Shown one piece after another: positions 54,473 to 64,000 of a DNA stretch of 64,000 nucleotides. The notes under the pieces were generated by a model, which searched no databases, was not told the origin of the DNA, and saw only the letters and a list, made by a program, of their open reading frames with translations. Source of the DNA: Rhizorhabdus phycosphaerae (GTDB lineage Bacteria; Pseudomonadota; Alphaproteobacteria; Sphingomonadales; Sphingomonadaceae); NCBI RefSeq assembly GCF_011044255.1, contig NZ_CP049107.1:868001-932000 (forward strand), in the 5' to 3' direction. Position numbers and translations under genes: made by a program. Within the stretch, counting starts at the first letter, position 1. Each line of letters begins with the position of its first letter.

Positions 54473-56455
54473 ATGTCAGACGACCTTTTCGCTTCGGCGC
54501 CTTCCACCAGTTCCGGCAACTACGACGCGTCGGCGATCGAGGTTCTGGAGGGGCTTGAGCCCGTCCGGCGCCGGCCCGGCATGTATATCGGCGGCACCGA
54601 CGAGCGCGCCTATCATCACCTCGCGGCCGAAGTGCTCGACAATGCGATGGACGAGGCGGTCGCCGGCCATGCCAGCCGGATCGAAATGTCGCTGCAGCCC
54701 GGCAATCGCCTGACCGTCATCGACAACGGGCGCGGCATTCCCGTCGACCCGCACCCGAAATTCCCGGGCAAGTCGGCGCTGGAGGTGATCCTCTCGACGC
54801 TCCACTCGGGCGGCAAGTTCAGCGACAAGGCCTATGCCACCAGCGGCGGCCTCCACGGCGTCGGCGTCTCCGTCGTCAACGCCCTGTCGACCGAAACGAT
54901 CGTCGAGGTCGCCCGCAACAAGGAGTTGTACCGCCAGCGCTTCTCGCGTGGCGAAACGCTCGGCCCGATCGAAAAGCTCGGCGCGGCCCCCAACCGGCGC
55001 GGAACCAGCGTCACCTTCACCCCCGATCCCGAGATTTTCGGCCCCGGTGCGCATTTCCGCCCCGCCCGGCTGATGCGCCTGGCCCGCTCCAAGGCCTATC
55101 TGTTCGCCGGGGTCGAGATACGCTGGAAATGCGACCCCTCGCTGATCGGCGACGACACGCCGTCGGAAGCGGTCTTCCAGTTCCCCGGCGGCCTGTCGGA
55201 CCATCTGCGCGACCAGATCGGCGACCGCGAATGCGCTACCGCACAGTTCTTCGCCGGCAAGCAGAGCTTCCCCGACAGCCAGGGATCGGTCGAATGGGCG
55301 GTCGCCTGGCCGCTCTGGTCGGAAGGCTCGTACAGCTATTATTGCAACACCATCCCGACGCCCGATGGCGGCACCCATGAAAATGGCCTGCGCGCCGCAC
55401 TGGTAAAAGGGATCCGCGCCTTTGCCGATCTGGTCGGCAACAAGAAGGCCAAGGACATTACCGCCGACGACATCGTCACCGGGTCCGAACAGATGTTGTC
55501 GGTGTTCATCCGCGACCCGCAGTTCCAGAGCCAGACCAAGGACCGGCTGACCTCGCCCGACGCCGCCCGCCTCGTCGAAAACGCTGTGCGCGACCATTTC
55601 GACCATTTCCTCGCCGACAATATGGAGCGCGGCAAGGCGCTGCTCGCTTTCGTCCTCGACCGGATGGACGACCGTCTGCGCCGCAAGGCCGAGCGTGAGG
55701 TCAAGCGCAAGACCGCGACCGCCGGCCGCAAGCTGCGCCTGCCGGGCAAGCTCACCGACTGCGCCAATGACGCGCCCGAGGGAACCGAGATCTTCATCGT
55801 CGAGGGCGACAGCGCCGGCGGCTCGGCCAAGCAGGCGCGCGACCGCAAGACACAGGCGATCCTGCCGATCCGCGGCAAGATCCTCAACGTCGCTTCGGCG
55901 AACAGCGCCAAGATTGGCGCCAATCAGGAGATTGCCGATCTCGGCCAGGCGCTCGGCTGCGGCACGCGCGAACGGTGCAATGTCGACCTGCTGCGTTACG
56001 AACGCGTGGTGATCATGACCGACGCCGACGTCGACGGCGCCCATATCGCGACGCTGTTGATGACCTATTTCTTCCAGGAAATGCCCGACCTCGTGCGTGC
56101 GGGGCATCTCTACCTTGCCCAGCCGCCGCTCTATCGCCTGACCGCCGGCGCGAAGAGCGTCTATGCCCGCGACGACGAGCATCGCCGCGAGATCGAGGCG
56201 AAGGAGTTCAAGGGCAAGAAGGTCGAGGTCTCGCGCTTCAAGGGCCTGGGCGAGATGAACCCGCAGCAGCTGCGCGAAACGACGATGGACCCGAAGACCC
56301 GCACATTGCTGCGCGTCACCTTGCCCCAGGAATATGAGGAGCGCGCCGGAATCCGCGACCTCGTCGACCGACTGATGGGCAAGAACCCCGAGCACCGCTT
56401 CGCCTTCATCCAGGCGAACGCCGCCAGCGTCGACGAAGAGGTGATCGACGCCTGA
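54473..56455 (+). CDS. parE: DNA topoisomerase IV subunit B
   Basis: This 660-residue ATPase subunit works with ParC to separate daughter chromosomes. The GHKL ATP site shows as EVLDNAMDEAVAGHA and VIDNGRGIPVD with GGLHGVGVSVVNALS. The TOPRIM region has EIFIVEGDSAGGSAKQARDR and MTDADVDGAHI, and the C-terminus has RFKGLGEMNPQQLRETTMDP, where PQQL and the short length favour ParE over GyrB. It is convergent with folP, 17 bp apart. Confidence 0.95.
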   Translation: MSDDLFASAPSTSSGNYDASAIEVLEGLEPVRRRPGMYIGGTDERAYHHLAAEVLDNAMDEAVAGHASRIEMSLQPGNRLTVIDNGRGIPVDPHPKFPGKSALEVILSTLHSGGKFSDKAYATSGGLHGVGVSVVNALSTETIVEVARNKELYRQRFSRGETLGPIEKLGAAPNRRGTSVTFTPDPEIFGPGAHFRPARLMRLARSKAYLFAGVEIRWKCDPSLIGDDTPSEAVFQFPGGLSDHLRDQIGDRECATAQFFAGKQSFPDSQGSVEWAVAWPLWSEGSYSYYCNTIPTPDGGTHENGLRAALVKGIRAFADLVGNKKAKDITADDIVTGSEQMLSVFIRDPQFQSQTKDRLTSPDAARLVENAVRDHFDHFLADNMERGKALLAFVLDRMDDRLRRKAEREVKRKTATAGRKLRLPGKLTDCANDAPEGTEIFIVEGDSAGGSAKQARDRKTQAILPIRGKILNVASANSAKIGANQEIADLGQALGCGTRERCNVDLLRYERVVIMTDADVDGAHIATLLMTYFFQEMPDLVRAGHLYLAQPPLYRLTAGAKSVYARDDEHRREIEAKEFKGKKVEVSRFKGLGEMNPQQLRETTMDPKTRTLLRVTLPQEYEERAGIRDLVDRLMGKNPEHRFAFIQANAASVDEEVIDA

Positions 56456-56458
56456 GCG

Positions 56459-56486
56459 TCAGGGACGCGGCATCAGGGACGCGGCA
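56459..56486. repeat. 14-bp tandem duplication at the folP stop
   Basis: The unit TCAGGGACGCGGCA occurs twice in tandem (56459-56472 and 56473-56486). It duplicates the folP stop codon and last codons into the short gap before parE. The effect is neutral for the protein. Confidence 0.8.
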
Positions 56487-57594
56487 TCAACGCCTCGTCG
56501 CGCAGGCCGCGCCAGATGCGGATCGCCTGAACCGTCTCGGGCACATCATGCACCCGCAGCAGCTGAACCCCGGCCTGTGCCCCGTGCAGTGCCAGCGCGA
56601 TCGATCCGCCGAGGCGCTGGTCGGTCGGCGCCTCGTTCGACAGCGCGCCGATGATCCGCTTGCGGCTCGCCCCCAGCAATATCGGGCAGCCGAGACCGTG
56701 GAACAGCGCAAGGCCGTTGAGCAGCTGGAGATTGTGCCGCAGCGCCTTGCCGAAGCCGATGCCGGGATCGACGACGATGCGGTCGCGCGCGATCCCAGCC
56801 GCCTCGGCAAAGGCGATGCGTTCGGCGAGCCAGTCATAGACCTCGATCAACGCATCCTCATAAGCGGGGCGCTGCTGCATCGTCGCGGGGTCGCCCTGAT
56901 GGTGCATCAGGATGACGGGGCAATCGCGGCCGGCGAGCAACGCAACCGAGTCCGGGTCATGACAGAGCGCCGACACATCGTTGACGATCGCCGCCCCTGC
57001 CTCGAGCGCCGCCGCCATCACGCCCGCCTTGCGCGTGTCGATCGATACGAGGATGCCCTGCCCGGCCAGCGCGCGGACGACCGGCTCGATCCGGGCGATC
57101 TCCTCTCGCTCCGCCACGGTTTCGGCACCGGGTCGCGTCGACTCCCCGCCGACATCGACGATCGCAGCACCGGCGGCAACCATCGCCGCCGCCGAGGCCG
57201 CGGCGGCCGTCGGATCGTTCAGATGCCGCCCGCCATCGGAGAAGCTGTCGGGGGTCATGTTGAGTATGGCCATGACCTGCGGCTGATCGAGCGGAACGGT
57301 GCCGCCGGCCAGCTGCAATGCGGGGCGCGGCGCCATGATATGGGCGATCGTCCGGTCCGCCGCGTCCGCCTGCTCGCCTGACAAGCTTGCGAGAAAGGCG
57401 TCTGTTTCGGCCAGGGGCACCCAGCGAACATCCGCCCTAGCCCCGCCATCGACGACGATCACCTCATAGCCGGTGAACCATTGCAGCCCTCCCGCCAGAC
57501 GGGCCACGCCGCCCTCATGACCAAAGGGCGAGGCGATGAACCCGCCCGGCTGAAAATAGAGGCGGGCGTAGCGGGAGATGCTCTTGGTCGTCAT
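56473..57594 (-). CDS. folP: Dihydropteroate synthase
   Basis: This 373-residue enzyme joins p-aminobenzoate to the pterin diphosphate in folate synthesis and is the sulfonamide target. The TIM-barrel signatures are VMAILNMTPDSFSDGG, VDVGGESTRPGA and VDPGIGFGKALRHN, with the C-terminal LRVHDV. The first 100 residues before the barrel are an extra segment (SRYARLYFQPGGFIASPFGHEGG) common in sphingomonads as I recall. The stop lies in a 14-bp tandem duplication. Confidence 0.93.
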   Translation of the reverse strand: MTTKSISRYARLYFQPGGFIASPFGHEGGVARLAGGLQWFTGYEVIVVDGGARADVRWVPLAETDAFLASLSGEQADAADRTIAHIMAPRPALQLAGGTVPLDQPQVMAILNMTPDSFSDGGRHLNDPTAAAASAAAMVAAGAAIVDVGGESTRPGAETVAEREEIARIEPVVRALAGQGILVSIDTRKAGVMAAALEAGAAIVNDVSALCHDPDSVALLAGRDCPVILMHHQGDPATMQQRPAYEDALIEVYDWLAERIAFAEAAGIARDRIVVDPGIGFGKALRHNLQLLNGLALFHGLGCPILLGASRKRIIGALSNEAPTDQRLGGSIALALHGAQAGVQLLRVHDVPETVQAIRIWRGLRDEALMPRP

Positions 57595-57695
57595 AGCCTC
57601 TCGCTACCGCCGGTGCCGCCGGCTGACCAGCGCGATCAAGGGGAAGGCGAAGGCGGCAACAGCGCTTCCGAGAACGACCGGCCCGTGCCGCGCCC

Positions 57696-59022
<1,327 letters not shown>

Positions 59023-59050
59023 ACCCCGTCGCCATTCGTCGATTTTTTTC

Positions 59051-59075
59051 GGAACGGCTGCTCCGTATCGCAGTT
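59051..59075 (+). promoter_or_regulatory. Near-consensus EcfG promoter
   Basis: GGAAC at 59051-59055, then 16 bp, then AGTT at 59072-59075, one base off the EcfG consensus CGTT, 9 bp before the start codon at 59084. The short distance would give an almost leaderless message, so confidence is low. Confidence 0.25.
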
Positions 59076-59083
59076 TAACGGTC

Positions 59084-59422
59084 ATGCTGTGGTCAAAGTG
59101 GCGATTTCCTCCGGCTCTGGCTGTGACAGCGGTCGCCGCCGTGCTGGGCGGCACCCTGGCAGGGCTGGCGACGGTCGACGGGCTCACGCAGCGAACTTAC
59201 GGTCCTGTCGGCGACGTATCCCTCTTCTCCCGCGCCGAAGCCTCGACCATCGACGACAGGGTTCCAAGCGACGCCCGATCTCCCTCCGACTGTTTCGACT
59301 GCTCCGAGCGGGACCGTGGTTATCGCTGGGCGGTCCTCGCATCGGTCCGCTATCCGGATCAGTGCCCCGCCGACAGTTGGGGATTCCGGCGTGGCTGCCT
59401 CGACTTCATCGGCGGGATCTGA
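59084..59422 (+). CDS. Small membrane-anchored or secreted protein, unknown function
   Basis: This 112-residue protein has one hydrophobic segment near its N-terminus (FPPALAVTAVAAVLGGTLAG, about residues 7-26). The rest contains four cysteines in DCFDCSERDRGYRW, PDQCPADSWGF and RRGCLDFIGGI, which may form disulfides in the periplasm. No domain is recognised. It lies between ccrM and rnhB on the opposite strand, splitting a pair that is often adjacent in alphaproteobacteria. It is convergent with rnhB, 3 bp apart. Confidence 0.65.
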   Translation: MLWSKWRFPPALAVTAVAAVLGGTLAGLATVDGLTQRTYGPVGDVSLFSRAEASTIDDRVPSDARSPSDCFDCSERDRGYRWAVLASVRYPDQCPADSWGFRRGCLDFIGGI

Positions 59423-59425
59423 GGA

Positions 59426-60079
59426 TCAAGCTGCGCTTTCGACCCGGAACATCGAAAACTGCGCGATGGGAGCGAAGCTGCGGCGATGATGGGGCGTCGG
59501 GCCCATACGATCCAGCGCTGCCATGTGCGCGGCCGTGCCATAGCCCTTGTTGCTCGCCCAGTCATAGCCGGGATGCGCCTGGTCGAGCTCTACCATCAGC
59601 CGGTCACGCTCTTCCTTGGCGATGATCGAGGCGGCCGCGATCGACAGACAGCGGGCATCGCCCCCGACCACCGCCAACGAAGGACGCGACCATTTCGGGC
59701 AGCGATTTCCGTCGACCAGCACCATCGCCGGCTCGACGCTGAGCGCGGCAACCGCGCGCTCCATCGCCAGCATCGACGCCCACAATATGTTCAGGCTGTC
59801 GATTTCTTCGACGGTCGCGATGCCGACGCCGACCTGCGCGACCTTTCGCAGTTCCAGGCATAGGGCCGCCCGCGCGCCGGCCTTGAGCTTCTTGGAGTCG
59901 TCGATGCCCGTCGGCACCCGCTCGCGATCGAGGATTACCGCCGCCGCAACCACCGGGCCAGCCAGCGGCCCCCGGCCCGCCTCGTCGACGCCGGCCAGCG
60001 GCAAGGGATGGGGCAGTTCGAGCGAAAAACAGGGTCCGGCCATGGCCCGTGCATAGCGCGCCATCAGCGCGAATCCCAT
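59426..60079 (-). CDS. rnhB: Ribonuclease HII
   Basis: This enzyme removes ribonucleotides from DNA duplexes. The catalytic acidic residues are in LAGVDEAGRGPLAGPVVAAA (Asp and Glu), IDDSKKL, and the VDGNRCPKW region. The C-terminal SIAAASIIAKEERDRLM and HHRRSFAP are typical of type II. ATG at 60079 gives 217 residues; ATGs at 60064 and 60043 would give 212 and 205, closer to the usual start relative to the DEAGRG motif. It follows the EgtD-like gene on the same strand with almost no gap. Confidence 0.94.
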   Translation of the reverse strand: MGFALMARYARAMAGPCFSLELPHPLPLAGVDEAGRGPLAGPVVAAAVILDRERVPTGIDDSKKLKAGARAALCLELRKVAQVGVGIATVEEIDSLNILWASMLAMERAVAALSVEPAMVLVDGNRCPKWSRPSLAVVGGDARCLSIAAASIIAKEERDRLMVELDQAHPGYDWASNKGYGTAAHMAALDRMGPTPHHRRSFAPIAQFSMFRVESAA

Positions 60080-60082
60080 GCC

Positions 60083-61081
60083 TCAGTCGGACGGCGCAAC
60101 TTCGAGGAGGAAGGAGCCGACATAGCCGCGAGCGTCCTGCCAGAGGTCGACCGGGCGCAGGCCGGCGCCCCGGGCCAGAGCCCGAAAATCCTCGACGCCA
60201 TATTTCCAGCTCCGGTCAATCGACAGAGGCTCGCCCTGCGCGAAGCGGAACAGCGTGTCTCCGATCCGCACATCCTGCGGGCCCAAGCTGATGAGATCTG
60301 CCGATATGCAGCCCCGGTCGGAATCATAGTGCACGCGATGCTCGAACAGGCGCCCGTCGAAATTGGCACCGAGCTGACGGTTGAGCCGGTCGAGCACGCC
60401 GAGGATCAACGCACGATTATAGCCGTGGGGATCGTCATAGGCGGACGACACGATCAACGGACTCTTGCGCAGATCGACGGTCACGAGGATCAGGCCGCCC
60501 GATCCGACCGCGCGCCCCAGCTGTGCGAGCAGGCCAATGGCGCTGGCGGGGTCGAAATTGCCGATGACATTGCCTGGCATGAAGGCGATCCTGCGTCCTC
60601 CACCCGCATTGGGAGGCAGGGTCATGGACGCGTGCAGATCGGCCCGCACGGCCTCCACCCACAAGCGCGGCCATTGTTGCTGGACCAGGCGGGCGTCCGC
60701 AAGCAGGCCTTCGCGCTCGTCGTCGACCGGGACATAAGCCCAGGGGGCGGCTAACAGCGAGATCAGCAGACGGATCTGGTCGAGGCATCCGCCACCGATC
60801 CCGATCAGCTGGGCCGCCGGCCCCACCACCTCGGCGATCGCACTGCCATGGGTGCGGAGTATCTCGATCTCGCACCGCTGGAGATAATATTCGGGCAAAG
60901 CACAAAGCTGCCGAAGCGCCGGCGAGTGGCGATCGATCAGCGCCAGTCCTGCGAGACTTTTCGGCTCCCGTCCCAGTGCATCGAGCACGACGCGCGCCAG
61001 TTCGGGCGTCGGCGACCCATGATCGTGGAAGGCGACGATGTCGCGCGCGGGCCGCCCCTGCCTCGATCCGTCGCCCGTCAC
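60083..61081 (-). CDS. EgtD-like histidine/amine N-methyltransferase
   Basis: This 332-residue protein belongs to the EgtD family of SAM-dependent methyltransferases. Family features are LCALPEYYLQRCEIEILRTHG, RRIAFMPGNVIGNFDPASA and YDDPHGYNRALILGVLDRLNRQLGANF. EgtD itself trimethylates histidine for ergothioneine. No egtB partner is adjacent, and the SAM loop LIGIGGGCLDQIRLLI departs from the usual form, so the substrate is uncertain. It precedes rnhB by 3 bp. Confidence 0.8.
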   Translation of the reverse strand: MTGDGSRQGRPARDIVAFHDHGSPTPELARVVLDALGREPKSLAGLALIDRHSPALRQLCALPEYYLQRCEIEILRTHGSAIAEVVGPAAQLIGIGGGCLDQIRLLISLLAAPWAYVPVDDEREGLLADARLVQQQWPRLWVEAVRADLHASMTLPPNAGGGRRIAFMPGNVIGNFDPASAIGLLAQLGRAVGSGGLILVTVDLRKSPLIVSSAYDDPHGYNRALILGVLDRLNRQLGANFDGRLFEHRVHYDSDRGCISADLISLGPQDVRIGDTLFRFAQGEPLSIDRSWKYGVEDFRALARGAGLRPVDLWQDARGYVGSFLLEVAPSD

Positions 61082-61264
61082 CCTGTACTCCTAAAGCCCG
61101 TCGATGCCGGATCGATCAGTCGCTCTGAAGAGACAATGTCACGAGATATTCAACGATGTAAATAGAAGAGCGAACGGAGGCTTCACGAACGGCGCCTGAC
61201 CAGCAAGATTCGCGGTCGACACAGTTCAAGACGGCCTGGGCAGGACAGGTAGGTCCTCTGCCGC

Positions 61265-62917
61265 TCAATGGTTCGGCAGATGCGTCCCCAGATGCTTGCC
61301 GGCGATGTAGCCGAAGGTCATGCCTGGGCCGAGCGTGCCACCCGCGCCGCCATAGACATCGCCCAACACGGCCGCCATCGCATTACCCGCGGCATAGAGA
61401 CCGGGGATCGCATTGCCCTGCCAGTCGACCACCTGCGCATCGGCATTGGTCTTGGGGCCGCCCGCCGTTCCCAGCGCCCCCGCCTCCATCTTCACCGCAT
61501 AGAAAGGCGGTTTGTCGATCACGCCCAGCGTGCGGAAGGGCGGCTCGAACTCCATGTCGCCCCACATGTAGAAATTGTCATAGCTGTTGTCGCCACGGTG
61601 GAACTCGTCGTCATGGCCGTTACGGACCATCGCATTGAAGCGTTCGATCTGCGCGCGCAGCCCGTCGCCGTCGATGCCCGCGATCCGCGCCAGTTCCTCG
61701 AGCGTATCGGCCTTCATCGCGAAGGCAGGCGCCGGCGCGCCGGGTGCGGCATTGAACAGGTGATATTTGTCCTTGTAGCGCTGGTCGACGATCAACCAGT
61801 AAGGCAGGTTCGCATAGCTGTGCGTCCCGGCATCGAAGGCGTGCAGCGACTTGCCGAGCGCGTTGTAATTGGCGGCCTCGTTGACGAAGCGCTGCCCTTT
61901 GCGGTTGACGAGAATGGCGCCCGGCCGCGCGCGCTCGTCGGAGCCCAGGAGATAATTGGGCTTGGCGGCACGGTGCTGCGGCTTGAACTCCAGCGTGCTC
62001 TGCATCCAGTAAGCGTTCTGCATATTGGCGATCTGCGCACCGGCCTCGATCGCCATCAGCAGCCCGTCGCCCTCATTCTCGGGAACGCTGACAGGCCCCG
62101 TCAAAGGGCCGCGCAGGAAGGCCTTCACCAGCGTCTCGTTCCACTCGAAACCGCCCGTTGCGATGACCACGCCCCGCCGCGCCCGGACATGGACAGTCCG
62201 GCCGCTCGCATCCTCGGCGATCACGCCCACGACCCGGTCGCCATCCTTGACCAGGCGGCGGGCGCGTGTTTCGAACTCCACGGGGATATTCCGCTCGATC
62301 ACCGCCAGGAACAGCGAGCCCGCGAGCGCCTGGCCCAATCCGCGATAGTCGCCAGCCTCACGCTCGGCGAGGGTCTGCTCGTCCAGTGTTCCGCGCGTCG
62401 CTTCCATCAGGCTGCCGCGCAACGGATAGGCCATCTTGCTGGGGTTCACCCGCGACGCCCATTTGCCCAGCCGCGCGAAGGAGAAAGCGGCATTGTCGAG
62501 CGACCGCCCGCCATCGGGCTTCGCACCGGGAGCATAGGGCTGATAGTCCGGAAAGTCGGCGAAGGCATGGAGGCGCACCGGCGTCTTCTCGTCAAAGTAG
62601 CGCAGCATCTCGGGGCCGTTCTGCATGAACGCCCAGAGCGTCTCGGGATCGAGCGCCCCCGGCGCGAGCGAGTCGAGATAGGTGACGATATCCTCATCCG
62701 AATCCGCGATCCCGGCTGCCTGCTGGTGATGGTTGTTGGGTATCCAGAGCATGCCGCCCGACATTGCAGTGGTTCCACCCACCATGCCCGAGCGTTCGAG
62801 GATCACGACATCCTTCGCCCCGAAATCATGGGCCGTAATCGCTGCAGTCATCGCCGCCCCGCCCGACCCCAGGACGACGACGTCCGCTTCCCGGTCCCAC
62901 ACAACCGCTCCAGCCAC
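61265..62917 (-). CDS. FAD-dependent 3-ketosteroid dehydrogenase-like oxidoreductase
   Basis: This 550-residue flavoprotein belongs to the fumarate reductase/3-ketosteroid delta-1-dehydrogenase (KstD) family. The FAD loop is DVVVLGSGGAAMTAAI at 13-28, followed by ERSGMVGGTTAMSGGMLWIP. The C-terminal FAD contact is GLYAAGNAMAAVLGDVYGGAGGTLGPGMTFG, typical of KstD. It would introduce a double bond into a steroid or other alicyclic ketone. The substrate cannot be read. About 180 bp upstream of rnhB/EgtD and 90 bp downstream of the cytochrome gene hold no other gene. Confidence 0.88.
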   Translation of the reverse strand: MAGAVVWDREADVVVLGSGGAAMTAAITAHDFGAKDVVILERSGMVGGTTAMSGGMLWIPNNHHQQAAGIADSDEDIVTYLDSLAPGALDPETLWAFMQNGPEMLRYFDEKTPVRLHAFADFPDYQPYAPGAKPDGGRSLDNAAFSFARLGKWASRVNPSKMAYPLRGSLMEATRGTLDEQTLAEREAGDYRGLGQALAGSLFLAVIERNIPVEFETRARRLVKDGDRVVGVIAEDASGRTVHVRARRGVVIATGGFEWNETLVKAFLRGPLTGPVSVPENEGDGLLMAIEAGAQIANMQNAYWMQSTLEFKPQHRAAKPNYLLGSDERARPGAILVNRKGQRFVNEAANYNALGKSLHAFDAGTHSYANLPYWLIVDQRYKDKYHLFNAAPGAPAPAFAMKADTLEELARIAGIDGDGLRAQIERFNAMVRNGHDDEFHRGDNSYDNFYMWGDMEFEPPFRTLGVIDKPPFYAVKMEAGALGTAGGPKTNADAQVVDWQGNAIPGLYAAGNAMAAVLGDVYGGAGGTLGPGMTFGYIAGKHLGTHLPNH

Positions 62918-63015
62918 GATTCTCTCCTCATCGATATCGTCGAAGAGAATTTTAATGTGACAGCGGTTTTATAAAACTATGACCTATGTCAGGTAAGGTT
63001 GCCCTGGGCGCGGGC

Positions 63016-63444
63016 TCAGCGGAGCGCCTTCACCTCTTCGGCGGTGACTGCATCACCATAATTATTGCCGAAGTGCGTTCTGACATAGTTGACCACCTCG
63101 GCCACCTGCTGGTCGGTCATCATGCGCCCAAGAGCAGGCATGCCGTTCATACCGTTGAGCAATATATAGACGGGATAGCCCCCTGCCTCCAGCTTGGGAT
63201 TGGCCGCCAGCGCCGGGTAGAAGCCGGCCCCGTTGGAAACCCCCTCGCCCTTCGGCATATGACAACCGGCACAGACCCGCCGGTACATAGCTTCTCCGGT
63301 CGGTTCACTGAACTTCGCGGCGGTCACGAAGGCGCCGTCGGCATCACCGGCGGGGCCGCTCTGCGCGACCGCAGCCACGGCGCCGCCCGCCGCGAGCGCC
63401 AGCCCGGCGAGACAGAGGGCAGAAATGCTCTTACTCTTGCTCAT
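63016..63444 (-). CDS. Periplasmic cytochrome c
   Basis: This 142-residue protein has a signal peptide (KSISALCLAGLALAAGGAVAAVAQ) and one heme c site, VCAGCHMPKGEG (CAGCH). The sixth ligand is probably a methionine in ILLNGMNGMPALGRMM. It resembles class I electron carriers paired with flavin or quinone dehydrogenases. It starts 12 bp after the amine oxidase gene on the same strand and should accept its electrons. Confidence 0.9.
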   Translation of the reverse strand: MSKSKSISALCLAGLALAAGGAVAAVAQSGPAGDADGAFVTAAKFSEPTGEAMYRRVCAGCHMPKGEGVSNGAGFYPALAANPKLEAGGYPVYILLNGMNGMPALGRMMTDQQVAEVVNYVRTHFGNNYGDAVTAEEVKALR

Positions 63445-63455
63445 GCAGTGTCCCT

Positions 63456-64000
63456 TCACGCCGCCTGAACCCGCTGATGCAGCCGCCCGATCGCGTCGAG
63501 CGCAGAAGTTATGCCGCCCTCCTGCCAGCCGCCGACATAGGAGGCATGTTCGCCGGCCAGCACGATGCGCCCGTCGAGCTGGCACAGATTCTTGTAATGC
63601 TGCGCCCGGCTCTCCTCGGTCCAGATGCCGAAGCAACCTTGCGTCCACGGCACGCGGTGCCAGCCTACCGACACGCCGCTGACGAACTCCTCGCGATATT
63701 GCGGGTGGATCTGCGCGCCCCAATCGAGGGTCAGGCGCACCCGTTCCTCGGGCGACAGGCTCGTGAATTCATAGGCATAGGCGCCATAGGCATAAGCGGC
63801 GAGCAGCGTCCCCGGCCCCTTCGAACCGTAATTGTAACTGGGATAGCTGATCTGCCCGATCGGAAGGTCGGTCGTGGTAATGCCGCCGTAGATCTGCTCG
63901 TCCTGTTCCCAGAAGCGTCGTTTGAACTCGATGCCGGTCTTGACGCTCGGCATATAGGGCACCGCGTGGATCGCGGCGTTCAGTTCAGGTCCGACGTTCA
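63456..64000 (-). CDS. Flavin-containing amine oxidase (C-terminal part)
   Basis: The window holds the last 181 or so residues; the gene continues past the right edge. The end region GRIVLAGEHASYVGGWQEGGITSALDAIGRLHQRV is the FAD-binding C-terminus of the monoamine oxidase family. The run SYPSYNYGSKGPGTLLAAYAYG before it fits the same family. The cytochrome c gene follows directly, so electrons probably pass to the respiratory chain and not to oxygen. Substrate unknown. Confidence 0.88.
   Translation of the reverse strand, partial: NVGPELNAAIHAVPYMPSVKTGIEFKRRFWEQDEQIYGGITTTDLPIGQISYPSYNYGSKGPGTLLAAYAYGAYAYEFTSLSPEERVRLTLDWGAQIHPQYREEFVSGVSVGWHRVPWTQGCFGIWTEESRAQHYKNLCQLDGRIVLAGEHASYVGGWQEGGITSALDAIGRLHQRVQAA

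Overview
The window is a stretch of chromosome from a GC-rich alphaproteobacterium, most likely a sphingomonad (Sphingomonas or Rhizorhabdus type). The support is a three-gene proton-translocating transhydrogenase, an aa3-oxidase subunit IV, the GcrA and CcrM cell-cycle pair, a large NAD-glutamate dehydrogenase, an Ala-rich N-terminal extension on ribosomal protein S9, and two promoters of the alphaproteobacterial general-stress sigma factor EcfG. The genus is inferred from gene content only. No rRNA, tRNA or CRISPR array was seen.

Layout. 1-2.3 kb: transhydrogenase operon behind a small oxidase subunit. 2.5-6.9 kb: sigma-54 activator, then a type III polyketide synthase, methyltransferase and flavoprotein operon. 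6.9-9.3 kb: metZ-apaG-lysR. 9.5-18.4 kb: glutathione peroxidase, diguanylate cyclase, an MFS transporter behind a perfect palindrome, a PliG-like secreted protein, an M1 aminopeptidase and purU. 17.8-22.1 kb: a phosphorelay cluster (Hpt, LuxR-type regulator, hybrid kinase with one dead receiver, single-domain receiver). 22.3-35.8 kb: housekeeping metabolism (NAD-GDH, flavin reductase, phaB, hemH, ctaA, rplM-rpsI) and an orphan molybdopterin hydroxylase subunit. 35.9-45.4 kb: envelope and secreted proteins, a class A beta-lactamase and two rRNA-modifying enzymes.

45.5-49.8 kb is visibly less GC-rich and looks acquired. An IS1595-type transposase is translationally coupled to a DinD-like gene with an added C-terminal winged-helix region, followed by an OLD-type ATPase/TOPRIM nuclease. 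This is the best candidate for an undescribed system, probably mobile defence or DNA-damage cargo. The DinD-like gene contains a perfect 30-bp palindrome.

49.9-53.3 kb: acetyltransferase, SH3 protein, hydroxyacid dehydrogenase, a second stress-promoter glycine-zipper gene and an ABC-2 permease. 53.4-60.1 kb is a cell-cycle and replication neighbourhood (gcrA, parE, folP, ccrM, rnhB); nine GANTC sites, the CcrM target, are packed into about 150 bp just upstream of ccrM. 60.1-64 kb: an EgtD-like methyltransferase, a KstD-like dehydrogenase, a cytochrome c and the end of a flavin amine oxidase.
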